A stretch of 49,708 nt of DNA, from positions 1-49,708 of the forward strand of contig NZ_JAIZZH010000009.1 in NCBI RefSeq assembly GCF_020421205.1, read 5' to 3'. Below, one piece after another: positions 32,057 to 40,804 of the stretch. The DNA comes from Hymenobacter pini. GTDB taxonomy: Bacteria > Bacteroidota > Bacteroidia > Cytophagales > Hymenobacteraceae. The notes beneath the pieces are model-generated. The model searched no databases. It saw only the letters and a program-made list of their open reading frames with translations, and was not told where the DNA came from. Position 1 is the first letter of the stretch. Every line of letters begins with the position of its first letter. The position numbers and the translations under genes were made by a program.

Positions 32057-32764
32057 TCAATCATACATCTTGGCCAGCTGGCTGATTTTTTCGTGGGCAA
32101 CGACCGTAATGCGGCTACCCTGCGTGAAGACCAACCCTTCGTCGCGGAACTCGGAGAGCAAGCGGCTGGCCGTTTCCTTGGTAGTGCCCGTAAGGGCGGC
32201 CAGGTCTTCGCGGGATACCGGAATGCTGAATGGTTGCTCATCAACCGGCCGAAATGCCTGGTGTAGCAGCAGCAGGGCCTCGGCTAGTCGCTCCCGCACG
32301 GGCTTGTAGGCCGTGTGGAGCAGCCGTTCCTCGGCTTCGCCCAAGTTGCGGGCCATCAGCCGGAGCAAGGAGTGCGAGAACTGGGAGTTTTGCTCCAGCA
32401 GGCTGAAAAAGTCGGGGCGCGGAATCAGGCACACCACGCAATCGGTGAGGGCGGTGGCGGCGGTAGTACATATTGGTCCCATCATCAGGGAGCGGTAGCA
32501 CAGTACGTCGCCTTCCCGGGCCAAGCGGATAATCTGCTCTTTCCCATCGGCGCTGAGCTTGGAGACTTTTACCTTGCCCTGATACACGCAATACAGACCC
32601 GCCACGCGGCTACCCTGCTCAAAAATCACCTGCCCTTTTTTGTACGATTGGTGCTGCTTGCCCCCGGCCACTAACGACAACTCGGCGTGCTGGCAGGTAC
32701 CCAACAAGGAGCGCTCCACGTGTGGGCAAGCCTGACATGAGAGGGGAACGGAAGGTGCTATCAT
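32057..32764 (-). CDS. Crp/Fnr family transcriptional regulator
   Basis: 235 aa. The cNMP-binding-like beta-roll (about 25-145) contains YKKGQVIFEQGSRVAGLYCVYQGKVKVSKL and the turn EGDVLCY. The C-terminal winged HTH (about 160-230) has PVSREDLAALTGTTKETASRLLSEFRDEGLV, the family DNA-reading helix. Eight cysteines are present; Cys10, Cys13 and Cys24 form a cluster before the beta-roll and Cys89 lies in the effector domain, as if the protein could hold an iron-sulfur cluster like Fnr. That arrangement differs from the canonical Fnr spacing, so redox sensing is only possible. It sits immediately upstream of the roadblock cluster on the same strand and shares a 17-bp upstream element with it. Confidence 0.93.
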   Translation of the reverse strand: MIAPSVPLSCQACPHVERSLLGTCQHAELSLVAGGKQHQSYKKGQVIFEQGSRVAGLYCVYQGKVKVSKLSADGKEQIIRLAREGDVLCYRSLMMGPICTTAATALTDCVVCLIPRPDFFSLLEQNSQFSHSLLRLMARNLGEAEERLLHTAYKPVRERLAEALLLLHQAFRPVDEQPFSIPVSREDLAALTGTTKETASRLLSEFRDEGLVFTQGSRITVVAHEKISQLAKMYD

Positions 32765-32854
32765 GCGCTTTACCTGGTAATGAGAGGCTAGCTATAGAGA
32801 GCTTTGCTTACAAAAATACTATTCAGCCACGTGCTACTGCTGCACTGAGTAGAA

Positions 32855-32886
32855 GTGAAGTGGTGTAACTAACTACGTTACTTCAC
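32855..32886. promoter_or_regulatory. Dyad in crp upstream region
   Basis: GTGAAGT (32855-32861) and its complement ACTTCAC (32880-32886) are 18 bp apart. They lie about 90-120 bp upstream of the crp start and may be an operator; a chance inverted repeat cannot be excluded. Confidence 0.35.
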
Positions 32887-32901
32887 CTACTTGCCCAGCC
32901 C

Positions 32902-32918
32902 AGCAGTTCATCAATCAG
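32902..32918. promoter_or_regulatory. Shared 17-bp element upstream of crp
   Basis: AGCAGTTCATCAATCAG matches 31788-31804 at 16 of 17 positions and is at a similar distance from its gene (137 against 155 bp). It contains a TCAA/TTGA core of the kind seen in Fnr-type half-sites. Confidence 0.45.
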
Positions 32919-33021
32919 GCTAATTTACGCATTTCGCAAACAAAAAATTCCATTATACCATTTATTATATATAGCGACTACCCGCTCAACATGTCCCATT
33001 ATTGGATTTAGCTTCCGTAGG

Positions 33022-33043
33022 AAAAGACAATTTTCACATCGTC
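33022..33043 (-). terminator. Short intrinsic terminator of the M1 peptidase gene
   Basis: On the minus strand GACGAT (33043-33038) pairs with ATTGTC (33031-33026) with one G-U pair, followed by TTTTCC. The stem begins at the end of the stop codon. Confidence 0.4.
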
Positions 33044-34701
33044 TATTCCAACAGCGTGCCTACGTAGTAATTTTCAGTATCAACTTCTAGATTGTTGCGT
33101 TTCAAATTGGGAACGGCTAGCGGCTTAAAAGATGTGAAAACCGGCACTAGCTGGTAGTTTCCACCGCGCGTACGCACCCGCACCGGCAACGCAAAATCGG
33201 GCTCATCGGCAATCCAGCGGGCCTGGACTGGGCCCTCTTTAGGGAAGCGCACTTCTAGGATGGGTAGCCCGGAATGGCGCAGGTACTGGTTGAATACGGG
33301 CGTGAGGTTCTGGCCCAGCTGCTGGTTGAAGTAGCCTACTACCTGCTCGGTGGTAATAGTTTGGTGGAAGAACTGCTTATTGAGGCCGCGCAGCAGTTCC
33401 CGCCACCGGGCATCGTCGGGCACGTAGACCACCCGAATCATGTTGAGCAGGTTGCTGCCTTTGTCGTACATATCCGAGGAGCCTTCCCGATTAACGCCGT
33501 AGGTGCCGATGATGGGCGCATCGTTGCGGATATTACGCCGCTGGCCGTGGATATACTGCTGGCCAGCCTCCTTCCCGAACTGGCTTTCCACGAATAGGGC
33601 CTCGGAGTAGGTGGTAAACGACTCGTGAATCCACATATCGGCAATATCTTGGCTGGTGAGGCTGTTACCGAACCATTCGTGGCCACTTTCGTGAATGATG
33701 ATGAAGTCCCACTTGTCGCCCCAGCCCGTGCCCGACCGGTCCCGGCCGAGGTAGCCATTCTGATACTTGTTGCCGTAGGCCACGGCGCTCTGGTGCTCCA
33801 TGCCTAAGTGGGGCGCATCTACCAGCTTATAGCCATCCTGATAGAAAGGGTACGGCCCGAACCAGCTTTCTAGGCTTTTGAGCATGGGCGGCACGTTGGC
33901 GGCAAACTGGGTTTTGGCCTTGGTCAGGTTTTCGGGCAGCACCCAGTAGTCGAGGGTTAGCGGGCCCGCCTCCCCGGCGTAGGTGCCGCCGCTCAGGTGC
34001 TGGTAGTCGCCCACATTCAGGGCCACATCGTAGTTGTTGATGGGGTTCGAGACAAACCAATCGAAACGGGTAGCCCCACCCTTGAGCGGCACAGTGCGGC
34101 GCAGGCGGCCATTGGACACATCCTTAAGGCCTTTGGGCACCGTTACGCTGATGAGCATGGAGTCTACTTCGTCAGCCTGCTGGTCTTTGCAGGGCCACCA
34201 GATGCTGGCCCCCACACCCTGGCAGGCTGAAGCTATCCAGGGCTTGCCTTTAGCATCCTGGGTGAACACCAACCCGCCGTCCCAGGGCGCCTGTTTGGCC
34301 TCGGTGGGCTGCCCAGAGTAGAATACGGTGAAGGCCGCCCGGCTGCCCTTGGTTACTGGGGCCGGAAACGTGACGAATACGGCGTTGGCTTCCCGCGTGA
34401 AGGGCAGGGGTTTACCCTGGTACTCTACTTTATCTACCGCCAGGTTGGCAAACAAATCAAACTGCAGGCGGCTGAAATCCTGAGTAGCCGTGAAGCGAAA
34501 CTCGTTGGAACCCTTCAGGGCCTTGCGGGCGGGGCCCACCTGCACATCGAGGTGGTAGTAGTTCAGGTCGTAGCAGGTGCGCAGCGCCGACTGGTAGCCC
34601 CGTAGCGAGTCGGCGCGGGTGTAAGCGGCTTTAGGTTGCAGCAGTTGGGCCTGGGCACTGGTCAGTAGGCCGGCAAAAAGAGCAGTCAGAAGAATACGCA
34701 C
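33043..34701 (-). CDS. M1-family aminopeptidase, short secreted form
   Basis: 552 aa with a signal peptide (to about residue 18, TSAQA). The N-terminal beta domain leads to LGMEHQSAV at about 299-307, the counterpart of the GxMEN substrate motif (Asn is His here), and then the zinc site HESGH at 337-341 with the third ligand Glu360, exactly HExxH-x18-E. It removes N-terminal residues from peptides. The ERAP-like C-terminal domain of large M1 enzymes is absent, which is normal for the 550-aa Bacteroidota form. It stands alone on the minus strand, divergent from the hybrid regulator, and is probably a periplasmic nutrition enzyme. Confidence 0.95.
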   Translation of the reverse strand: MRILLTALFAGLLTSAQAQLLQPKAAYTRADSLRGYQSALRTCYDLNYYHLDVQVGPARKALKGSNEFRFTATQDFSRLQFDLFANLAVDKVEYQGKPLPFTREANAVFVTFPAPVTKGSRAAFTVFYSGQPTEAKQAPWDGGLVFTQDAKGKPWIASACQGVGASIWWPCKDQQADEVDSMLISVTVPKGLKDVSNGRLRRTVPLKGGATRFDWFVSNPINNYDVALNVGDYQHLSGGTYAGEAGPLTLDYWVLPENLTKAKTQFAANVPPMLKSLESWFGPYPFYQDGYKLVDAPHLGMEHQSAVAYGNKYQNGYLGRDRSGTGWGDKWDFIIIHESGHEWFGNSLTSQDIADMWIHESFTTYSEALFVESQFGKEAGQQYIHGQRRNIRNDAPIIGTYGVNREGSSDMYDKGSNLLNMIRVVYVPDDARWRELLRGLNKQFFHQTITTEQVVGYFNQQLGQNLTPVFNQYLRHSGLPILEVRFPKEGPVQARWIADEPDFALPVRVRTRGGNYQLVPVFTSFKPLAVPNLKRNNLEVDTENYYVGTLLE

Positions 34702-34914
34702 GGCAACATACGGGTTGGGTACAACCGCAAAGAACGGGAGCCCGCGCGAAACGCTGCACTAGTGGCCGTTTTTGGGCCGGGCGTTCAGTATACAAGAAGT
34801 TGGTTCCGGGAAGTGGGGGTTTCTGTTTACTTTTCCCAAGCTGAACCACGCTATTCTACCGGTTCGGCGGCAATACCCGCTCTGTCGTTACTCCCTTACA
34901 ACCAATCTGCACCC

Positions 34915-37683
34915 GTGTTGAGCTTCGTCCGAATTACCCCCGTGTGGTTTTGCCTGTGGGTGCTCGGCCTAACCGGCCTGGGACTGAGCGGCTGCGCCCC
35001 CGAGGTGCGGGAGCCGGTGTACCGCATCGGCTTCTCACAGTGCACCACCAACGACGCCTGGCGCCGGGCCATGCTAGCCGGCATGGAAAAAGAGCTGAGC
35101 TTTCACCCGAACGTGCAGTTCCGGATGCTGGACGCCCACAACGACAGTGAGCTGCAGCGCCGACAGATTCAGGAACTGATTCGGCAGAAGGTGGATTTGC
35201 TGCTGATTTCTCCCAACCAGTCGGGTCCGCTTACGGCGCTGGCAGAAGCGGCCTATAACCAGGGCATTCCGGTGGTGATTCTGGACCGACGCACCGCTTC
35301 CCGCCTATACACGGCCTACGTGGGTGGCAACAACCAGGAAGTGGGCCGCACCGCCGGGCGCTACGCGGCCCAGTTGCTGAACGGGCGCGGGCAGGTGCTG
35401 GAAATAACGGGCACGCCCGGCTCCTCCCCCGCCACCGACCGGGACCGGGGCTTCCGCCAGGCCCTGAAAGCGTATCCGCAGCTGCGTATGGCGGCCCAAG
35501 TAGAAGGCAACTGGCTGCCCGAATCTGTACTCCGCCGCCTGCCGGCCGTGCTGCAGGCCCACCCCGACGTGAACCTGATTTTTGCCCATAATGACCCTAT
35601 GGCCCGCGCAGCGTACCAGGTGCTGGGGCAACTGGGCCGCACGGGGCGGGTGCGCATTATCGGGGTTGATGGCCTCCCTGGCCCCGGCAACGGCCTGCAG
35701 CTGGTGGAAGATGGCGTGTTGCAGGCCACGCTGCTGTACCCCACCGGTGGGGAGGAGGCCATCCGGACGGCCCTGCGTATTCTGCGCCACGAGCCCTACG
35801 TGAAGGACAACGTACTGGGCACCATGGTTATCGACTCCTCCAACGTGGGCACCATGCGCCTGCAAACGGAGGCTCTTACAGTCCAGCGCCAGGATTTGCA
35901 GCAGCAGCAGCAGCGCCTGCGGGAGCAAATGCGCCGCTACGCCAGCCAGAAGGTAACGGTATATCTGCTGCTGGGTAGTTTGGCGGTGGCCATGCTGCTG
36001 GGGGCCTGGGCCTGGCGCTCCTCGCGCATCAACCGCCGCATCCGGGAAATGCTGGAAGGCCAGAACGCCCAAATCAGCGCCCAACACAACCAGATTACTC
36101 AGCTGGCCGAGGAGGCCCGCCGCTCCTCGGAGGCTAAGCTGCGCTTCTTTACCAACTTCTCCCACGAGCTGCGCACCCCACTCACGCTCATTCTGGGGCC
36201 GGTGGAGGATCTGCTGACCAACCCCGGTGAGCTGTCCGTGGCCCAGCGCCAGGATTTGCAGCTGGTACGCCGCAACACCCAGCGCCTGCTGCAGCTCGTG
36301 AACCAACTCCTCGATTTCCGCAAGATTGACGTGGGCCGGATGGCCGTGCGCGCCACCCAGGGCAACCTGGTGGCCTTCGTGCGGGAGTTGATGGATGTAT
36401 TCGAGAAAACGGCTCTGCGGCGCGGCATCACCTTCCGGTTTCTGCCGGCCGAACCCGTTATTACCCTCTGGTTTGATGGGGACATTCTGGATAAGGTGTT
36501 TTACAACCTGCTTTCCAACGCCTTCAAGTACACCCCCGACGGCGGCCAGGTGGTGGTGAGCATGCAGCGCAACCCAGACACCAACACCGTGCGCGTGAGC
36601 GTGGAAGACAACGGCCGGGGCATTGCCGAAGCAGACCAGCCCCACGTTCTGGGCTGGTTTTACCAGGGCAGCCAACCCTCGGCCAATGGCTCGGGGCTGG
36701 GCCTGGCCTTGGCCGATGGCCTGACGCGCCTGCACGAGGGCACCTTATCGTTTCGGAGCCAGCCCGGCCACGGCAGCACCTTCGAAATAACGCTGCCCCT
36801 GGAGAAGCCCGCCACCTTCCTGGACGCCGAGCAGGCCCTGTCTCACCTCCCGCTGGCCCCCGAGGATTTGCTGGATGAGGAGCCCCCACTACCGGCGGAG
36901 GAGGTTTCAGTAGCCCGCACTGCTACCACGGCCCTCATTATTGAGGACCACGAGGAAGTGCGCGCGTTTCTGGTGCAAAAGCTGCAGCCCCACTTTCAGG
37001 TGAGCACCGCCGCCGATGGGGCTACCGGCCTGCGCCTGGCCCACGAAACCATCCCGGACGTAATTGTGTGCGACGTGAGCCTGCCGGAGTTGAGCGGGCT
37101 GGCCGTGGTTACCGCCCTCAAAGGCGACTGGCGTACCTCGCACATTCCGCTGGTATTGCTCACGGCACGTAATGCCCCCGAGCAGCAGATCGAGGGCGTG
37201 CAGGCCGGCGCCGACCTTTACCTGACCAAGCCCTTCAACCCCACCTTCCTGGTAGAAAGCCTGCGCACCCTGCTGCGCAACCGGGACCAGCAGCGGGAGC
37301 ATTTCCGCCGGGAGCTGTCGGTGGACACGGCCACGGTAGCCCCCCAGCGGGTGGACCAGAAATTCCTGGCCGATCTGACGGCCATTATCGAGGCGAACCT
37401 GGACCGGCCTGGCCTGAGCGTAGACGACATTGCCCGCAGCCTGGGCGTGTCGCAGATGCAGCTGTACCGCAAGGTGAAGGCTCTGCTGGGCACCGGCGTT
37501 ACCGACTGCATCCAGAACCTGCGCCTCACCAAGGCCCGGCAGTTGCTGCTACAGGAGGGCAGCACCGTGTCCCAGGTGGCCTACCAAACGGGCTTCTCCT
37601 CCCCGTCTTACTTCGCCACGCTGTTCAAGGCCAAATACCAGGTTTCGCCTTCCGAGTTCAAGGCCCTGCACACGGCCATGTGA
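34915..37683 (+). CDS. Hybrid two-component regulator with periplasmic sugar-binding domain
   Basis: 922 aa from GTG 34915, chosen because a lipoprotein-like or membrane-anchor signal follows directly (LTGLGLSGC, Cys27); an ATG at 34762 would prepend 51 non-homologous residues. Residues about 37-310 are a type-1 periplasmic-binding protein (YRIGFSQCTTNDAWRR, VDLLLISPNQSGPLT, VVILDRRT, NLIFAHNDPMA, RIIGVDGL), then one membrane span at about 350-366. Next come a HisKA with SHELRTP (His417), an HATPase, a receiver with Asp720 in VIVCDVSLPELSG, and a C-terminal AraC-type HTH (about 820-919). This is the one-protein sensor-regulator form of Bacteroides fructan loci (BT1754, fructose-sensing). It should sense a monosaccharide and activate the SusCD locus downstream. 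Confidence 0.95.
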   Translation: MLSFVRITPVWFCLWVLGLTGLGLSGCAPEVREPVYRIGFSQCTTNDAWRRAMLAGMEKELSFHPNVQFRMLDAHNDSELQRRQIQELIRQKVDLLLISPNQSGPLTALAEAAYNQGIPVVILDRRTASRLYTAYVGGNNQEVGRTAGRYAAQLLNGRGQVLEITGTPGSSPATDRDRGFRQALKAYPQLRMAAQVEGNWLPESVLRRLPAVLQAHPDVNLIFAHNDPMARAAYQVLGQLGRTGRVRIIGVDGLPGPGNGLQLVEDGVLQATLLYPTGGEEAIRTALRILRHEPYVKDNVLGTMVIDSSNVGTMRLQTEALTVQRQDLQQQQQRLREQMRRYASQKVTVYLLLGSLAVAMLLGAWAWRSSRINRRIREMLEGQNAQISAQHNQITQLAEEARRSSEAKLRFFTNFSHELRTPLTLILGPVEDLLTNPGELSVAQRQDLQLVRRNTQRLLQLVNQLLDFRKIDVGRMAVRATQGNLVAFVRELMDVFEKTALRRGITFRFLPAEPVITLWFDGDILDKVFYNLLSNAFKYTPDGGQVVVSMQRNPDTNTVRVSVEDNGRGIAEADQPHVLGWFYQGSQPSANGSGLGLALADGLTRLHEGTLSFRSQPGHGSTFEITLPLEKPATFLDAEQALSHLPLAPEDLLDEEPPLPAEEVSVARTATTALIIEDHEEVRAFLVQKLQPHFQVSTAADGATGLRLAHETIPDVIVCDVSLPELSGLAVVTALKGDWRTSHIPLVLLTARNAPEQQIEGVQAGADLYLTKPFNPTFLVESLRTLLRNRDQQREHFRRELSVDTATVAPQRVDQKFLADLTAIIEANLDRPGLSVDDIARSLGVSQMQLYRKVKALLGTGVTDCIQNLRLTKARQLLLQEGSTVSQVAYQTGFSSPSYFATLFKAKYQVSPSEFKALHTAM

Positions 37684-37855
37684 GCACGGGCTGACAAAGT
37701 TGGCTATAACGGTTTAGTGTACAGAACCGACACGTCGCCTCTCTACGTACCCAACCCTCTTTCGGGCCTGTGCTACCCCAGCCCGTTGTGTGCTTTCCGA
37801 CGGACTTTTTTAATTCCTACCGAACGGCTAAAGCGCAATTTTCTGCCTGCAAAAA

Positions 37856-37886
37856 TTCTGCAGACCGTGTAAGATTTCTGAAGACC
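37856..37886. promoter_or_regulatory. 20-bp-spaced direct repeats, candidate hybrid-regulator operator
   Basis: TTCTGCAGACC (37856-37866) and TTCTGAAGACC (37876-37886) differ at one base and are spaced 20 bp apart, the two-turn spacing AraC-type HTH proteins prefer. They lie in the 364-bp gap between the regulator and the sugar importer; a looser TTCTGCCTGC stands at 37841. The gap is otherwise AT-rich, and no gene is seen in it. Confidence 0.5.
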
Positions 37887-38047
37887 AGAGGATTGAACAA
37901 CTAACAGCAACAAACATAATTAATTGATTTTCAAATATATATCACGACAAGGCACACTGCAAGAATTCTGTATGCATTTGAAAGAATGCAGCAGACCGTA
38001 GCCGACGGGAAAGCCAACATTTGGGAAACGCTCAGCCCAGGCATCCC

Positions 38048-39370
38048 ATGATTCAGCGCAAAGTTTTTTTCTGGTCCATCGTTACGGCACTCGGCGGCTT
38101 CTTGTTCGGGTTCGATACGGCGGTAATTTCGGGGGCCGAAAAAGCCATTCAGCAGCTCTGGGGCCTGAGTGCTTTTGAGCACGGCTTCACTATTTCCATT
38201 GCCCTTATTGGTACGGTGCTGGGCGCCATGTTCGGGGGCATTCCCTCGGACCGGCTGGGGCGGCGGCAAACCCTGCGCTGGATTGCGGTGCTCTACCTGG
38301 TATCGGCGGTGGGGGCGGCCCTGGCCCCGAGCTGGGTATCTTTTCTGCTGTTCCGCTTTCTGGGTGGGCTGGGCGTGGGCGCTTCCTCCGTTACGGCCCC
38401 GCTGTACATTTCCGAAATTTCGCCGGCCAGCTCCCGGGGCAAGCTGGTGGGGCTGTTCCAGTTCAACATCGTATTCGGCATTCTGGCCGCTTACCTCTCC
38501 AACTACCTGCTGGCCAACGTCGGGGATATTTCCTGGCGGCTGATGCTGGGGGTGCAGGCCGTACCCTCCGTGGCTTTTCTGGTGTTTCTGTACCAGGTGC
38601 CCGAAAGCCCCCGTTGGTTGCTGCTGCACGGCCGTCTGGCCGAGGGGCGGGAGGTGCTTAGCATCATCAGCCCCGAAACGGTAGATGCCGATGTAGCGGC
38701 CATTCTTAAAGGCCAAGCCCACAGCGCAGAGCAGAGTGAGTCATTGTGGGCCCGGCAGTACCGCATGCCGGTGTTGCTGGCCATTGCCTTCGCCTTTTTC
38801 AACCAGGTATCGGGCATCAACGCCATTATTTACTACGCCCCGCGCATTTTCGAAATGACGGGGCTGGGCCAGGGCGCGGCCCTGCTCTCGTCGGCGGGCA
38901 TTGGGCTGGTGAACTTCATCTTCACCCTGCTCGGCGTGAACGTGATTGACCGGTTTGGGCGGCGCAAGCTGATGCTGGTGGGCTCGTTGGGCCTTATTGC
39001 CACGCTGGGGCTGGTGGCCCGGGCCTTCTACACCCAACAGTTCAACGGGTACCTGGTACCGGTGCTGCTATTCGTGTACATCGGCTTTTTTGCTTTCTCG
39101 CAGGGGGCCGTCATCTGGGTGTTCATCTCCGAAATCTTTCCCAACGCGGTGCGGGCCAAGGGGCAGGCCCTGGGTTCTTCCACGCACTGGGTAATGGCCA
39201 CCGTCATTGCCTTCACCTTCCCCTACTTCGCCGAGCGGCTGGGCGGGGGGCACACCTTCGCCTTCTTCTGCGCCATGATGGTGCTGCAGCTGCTATTTGT
39301 GCTGCGCCTGATGCCCGAGAAGAAAGGCAGCAGTCTGGAAGAAGTGGAACCCGTTCTGGTCATGCACTGA
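38048..39370 (+). CDS. MFS sugar porter (sugar:H+ symporter type)
   Basis: 440 aa from the ATG at 38048; an in-frame ATG at 38021 would give nine extra polar residues. Twelve hydrophobic spans of the sugar-porter (SP) family are visible. The first is GGFLFGFDTAVISGAEKAI, the family signature, followed by DRLGRRQTLRW after the second span and PESPRWLLLHGR before the central loop, then INAIIYYAPRIFE in span 7 and the DRFGRRKLML repeat. It imports hexoses across the inner membrane. The gene stands between the regulator and the fructokinase, so fructose or a related monosaccharide is the likely cargo, as in Bacteroides fructan loci (BT1758). Confidence 0.95.
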   Translation: MIQRKVFFWSIVTALGGFLFGFDTAVISGAEKAIQQLWGLSAFEHGFTISIALIGTVLGAMFGGIPSDRLGRRQTLRWIAVLYLVSAVGAALAPSWVSFLLFRFLGGLGVGASSVTAPLYISEISPASSRGKLVGLFQFNIVFGILAAYLSNYLLANVGDISWRLMLGVQAVPSVAFLVFLYQVPESPRWLLLHGRLAEGREVLSIISPETVDADVAAILKGQAHSAEQSESLWARQYRMPVLLAIAFAFFNQVSGINAIIYYAPRIFEMTGLGQGAALLSSAGIGLVNFIFTLLGVNVIDRFGRRKLMLVGSLGLIATLGLVARAFYTQQFNGYLVPVLLFVYIGFFAFSQGAVIWVFISEIFPNAVRAKGQALGSSTHWVMATVIAFTFPYFAERLGGGHTFAFFCAMMVLQLLFVLRLMPEKKGSSLEEVEPVLVMH

Positions 39371-39408
39371 CCAACTCAGCTTACGCAACAACAACTCAGC
39401 GTGGTATT

Positions 39409-39522
39409 CCTGCCGAAGTGGATATAGCCGGGGCCGTTTGCTTGCTGCAACGAGCACTCCCCGGGCCCGGGGCTGCCGGTGAGTACAGCCCCCGGACCAC
39501 CCCGCACCGCCGCTTCGGCAGG
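39409..39522. repeat. Long-range inverted repeat in the importer-fructokinase gap
   Basis: CCTGCCGAAG (39409-39418) and its complement (39513-39522) are about 95 bases apart with a GC-rich palindromic interior. It may fold into a leader structure or processing hairpin between the two genes. Confidence 0.4.
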
Positions 39523-39567
39523 TTTCACCGCCCAGTGTTTTCAGGTACTTAAACTCTTTCTTATCCC

Positions 39568-40452
39568 ATGCCAATTGCTTGTTTTGGAGAGATGCTATGG
39601 GATGTGCTGCCCACCGGCAAGCAGCCCGGCGGCGCGCCCCTCAACGTGGCCGTGCACCTGCACAACTTTGGGCTAGGGGCGCACATCATCAGCCGCGTCG
39701 GCCACGACGACCTGGGAGCCGAGCTGCTGGCGTTTGTGGAATCCCAGCACATCAGCACCCACTACGTGCAGCAGGGCGAAACCCACCTGACGGGCGTGGT
39801 AAAGGCCAACGTGAGCAACAGCATGGAGGTAACCTACCAGATTGTGAAGCCCGTAGCCTGGGACTATATCCAGTACAATGCCGCCCTCAGCGAGCTGGTG
39901 CAGCAGGCCGATGCCTTTGTGTACGGTAGCCTGGCCGCCCGCCACGCTCCTTCCCGCGAAACCCTGTACCGCCTGCTCCAGCAGGCTTCCCTCAAGGTAT
40001 TCGACGTGAACCTGCGCCCCCCGCACTACTCCCGCGACGTGGTAAGCTACCTGCTCAACCAGGCCGACATCGTGAAGCTCAACCACCACGAGCTGGAGGA
40101 AATTATGGGCTGGTTTGGGGCCAGTCCCGACGAGGCCACCGCCCTGCGCTGGCTGGCCGAGCGGTTTCAACTGCAGGCCGTGTGCGTGACCAAAGGTGCC
40201 GACGGGGCCGTGCTGTGGGTGGACCGGCAGCTGTACAGCAGCCCCGGGCTGGTGGTGCAGGTGCAGGATACCATTGGCAGCGGAGACGCCTTTCTGGCGG
40301 CTTTGCTGCGGGGCTGGCTGGCTGGCCAGGCCCCGGCTGATTACCTGGCCTTTGCCTGCGCGGCCGGCTCCCTGGTGGCCAGCTGCCAGGGTGCCACTCC
40401 ACCCATCTCCGAGGCCCAGGTACTGGCCCTCGCCGCCACCTCCACCATCTAA
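39568..40452 (+). CDS. PfkB-family fructokinase
   Basis: 294 aa, usual fructokinase length. It phosphorylates fructose at the expense of ATP. The PfkB signatures are GGAPLNVAVHLHNFG at the N-terminus and DTIGSGDAFLAALL near the end, where Asp240 is the catalytic base. The opening FGEMLWDVLPTG and CVTKGADGAVLW are typical of fructokinases rather than ribokinases or adenosine kinases. It follows the sugar importer by 197 bp on the same strand, and a decayed gene follows after only 27 bp. A cytoplasmic fructokinase in the locus implies that the imported sugar is fructose, matching the BT1757-type gene of Bacteroides fructan loci. Confidence 0.95.
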   Translation: MPIACFGEMLWDVLPTGKQPGGAPLNVAVHLHNFGLGAHIISRVGHDDLGAELLAFVESQHISTHYVQQGETHLTGVVKANVSNSMEVTYQIVKPVAWDYIQYNAALSELVQQADAFVYGSLAARHAPSRETLYRLLQQASLKVFDVNLRPPHYSRDVVSYLLNQADIVKLNHHELEEIMGWFGASPDEATALRWLAERFQLQAVCVTKGADGAVLWVDRQLYSSPGLVVQVQDTIGSGDAFLAALLRGWLAGQAPADYLAFACAAGSLVASCQGATPPISEAQVLALAATSTI

Positions 40453-40479
40453 AATTACCCGCTTTTCCTTCCCGCTTCT

Positions 40480-40770
40480 ATCAAGACGATCATACCGGCC
40501 GCAACCGCCTTGCTCAGCGCCGTGTCCGGCCCGGCGCAGACGCCCACGCCCGCCGGTCCTTACCGGCCGGTGTACCACTTCCCCACGCCCAGATACCCCT
40601 TTTATCCTCCTGTTCTCCATGGTTTCCCACAGTTTGCCCCATGCTCGTTGGCCAACCTGCCCGCTCTACGCTGGCGGGTACGCGGTACCGATAACCGACC
40701 AGTGACAAAGCCGGACCTGCCGCCCTACTTATCTGCCGAGTGGCGGCGGTGGGCCTGGCTTTGCTGAATG
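40480..40770 (+). pseudogene. Relic resembling the 5' end of a GH32 fructanase/invertase gene
   Basis: Read from 40480 (ATC where an ATG is expected), the frame gives a signal-peptide-like IKTIIPAATALLSAVSG and then AQTPTPAGPYRPVYHF. YRP-x-YHF at the start of the mature chain is the hallmark of GH32 enzymes, which continue with (T)PxxxWMNDPNG. Here the frame turns into Pro-rich sequence (PTPRYPFYPP) and then unrelated residues to 40767, with no WMNDPNG block. It is 27 bp after a fructokinase gene, the position where a GH32 gene would be expected. The identification rests on this one short match plus the context, so confidence is modest. The rest of 40453-40804 would be the promoter region of susC. 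Confidence 0.4.
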
Positions 40771-40804
40771 CTTGCAGAATTCCCACACTTTTTTTCCCTC
40801 ACTC

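Noticed and set aside
31880..32266. Plus-strand open frame of 128 codons overlapping the crp 3' end
   Set aside because: It crosses the AT-rich intergenic region into the antisense of crp; no pattern or start context supports it.
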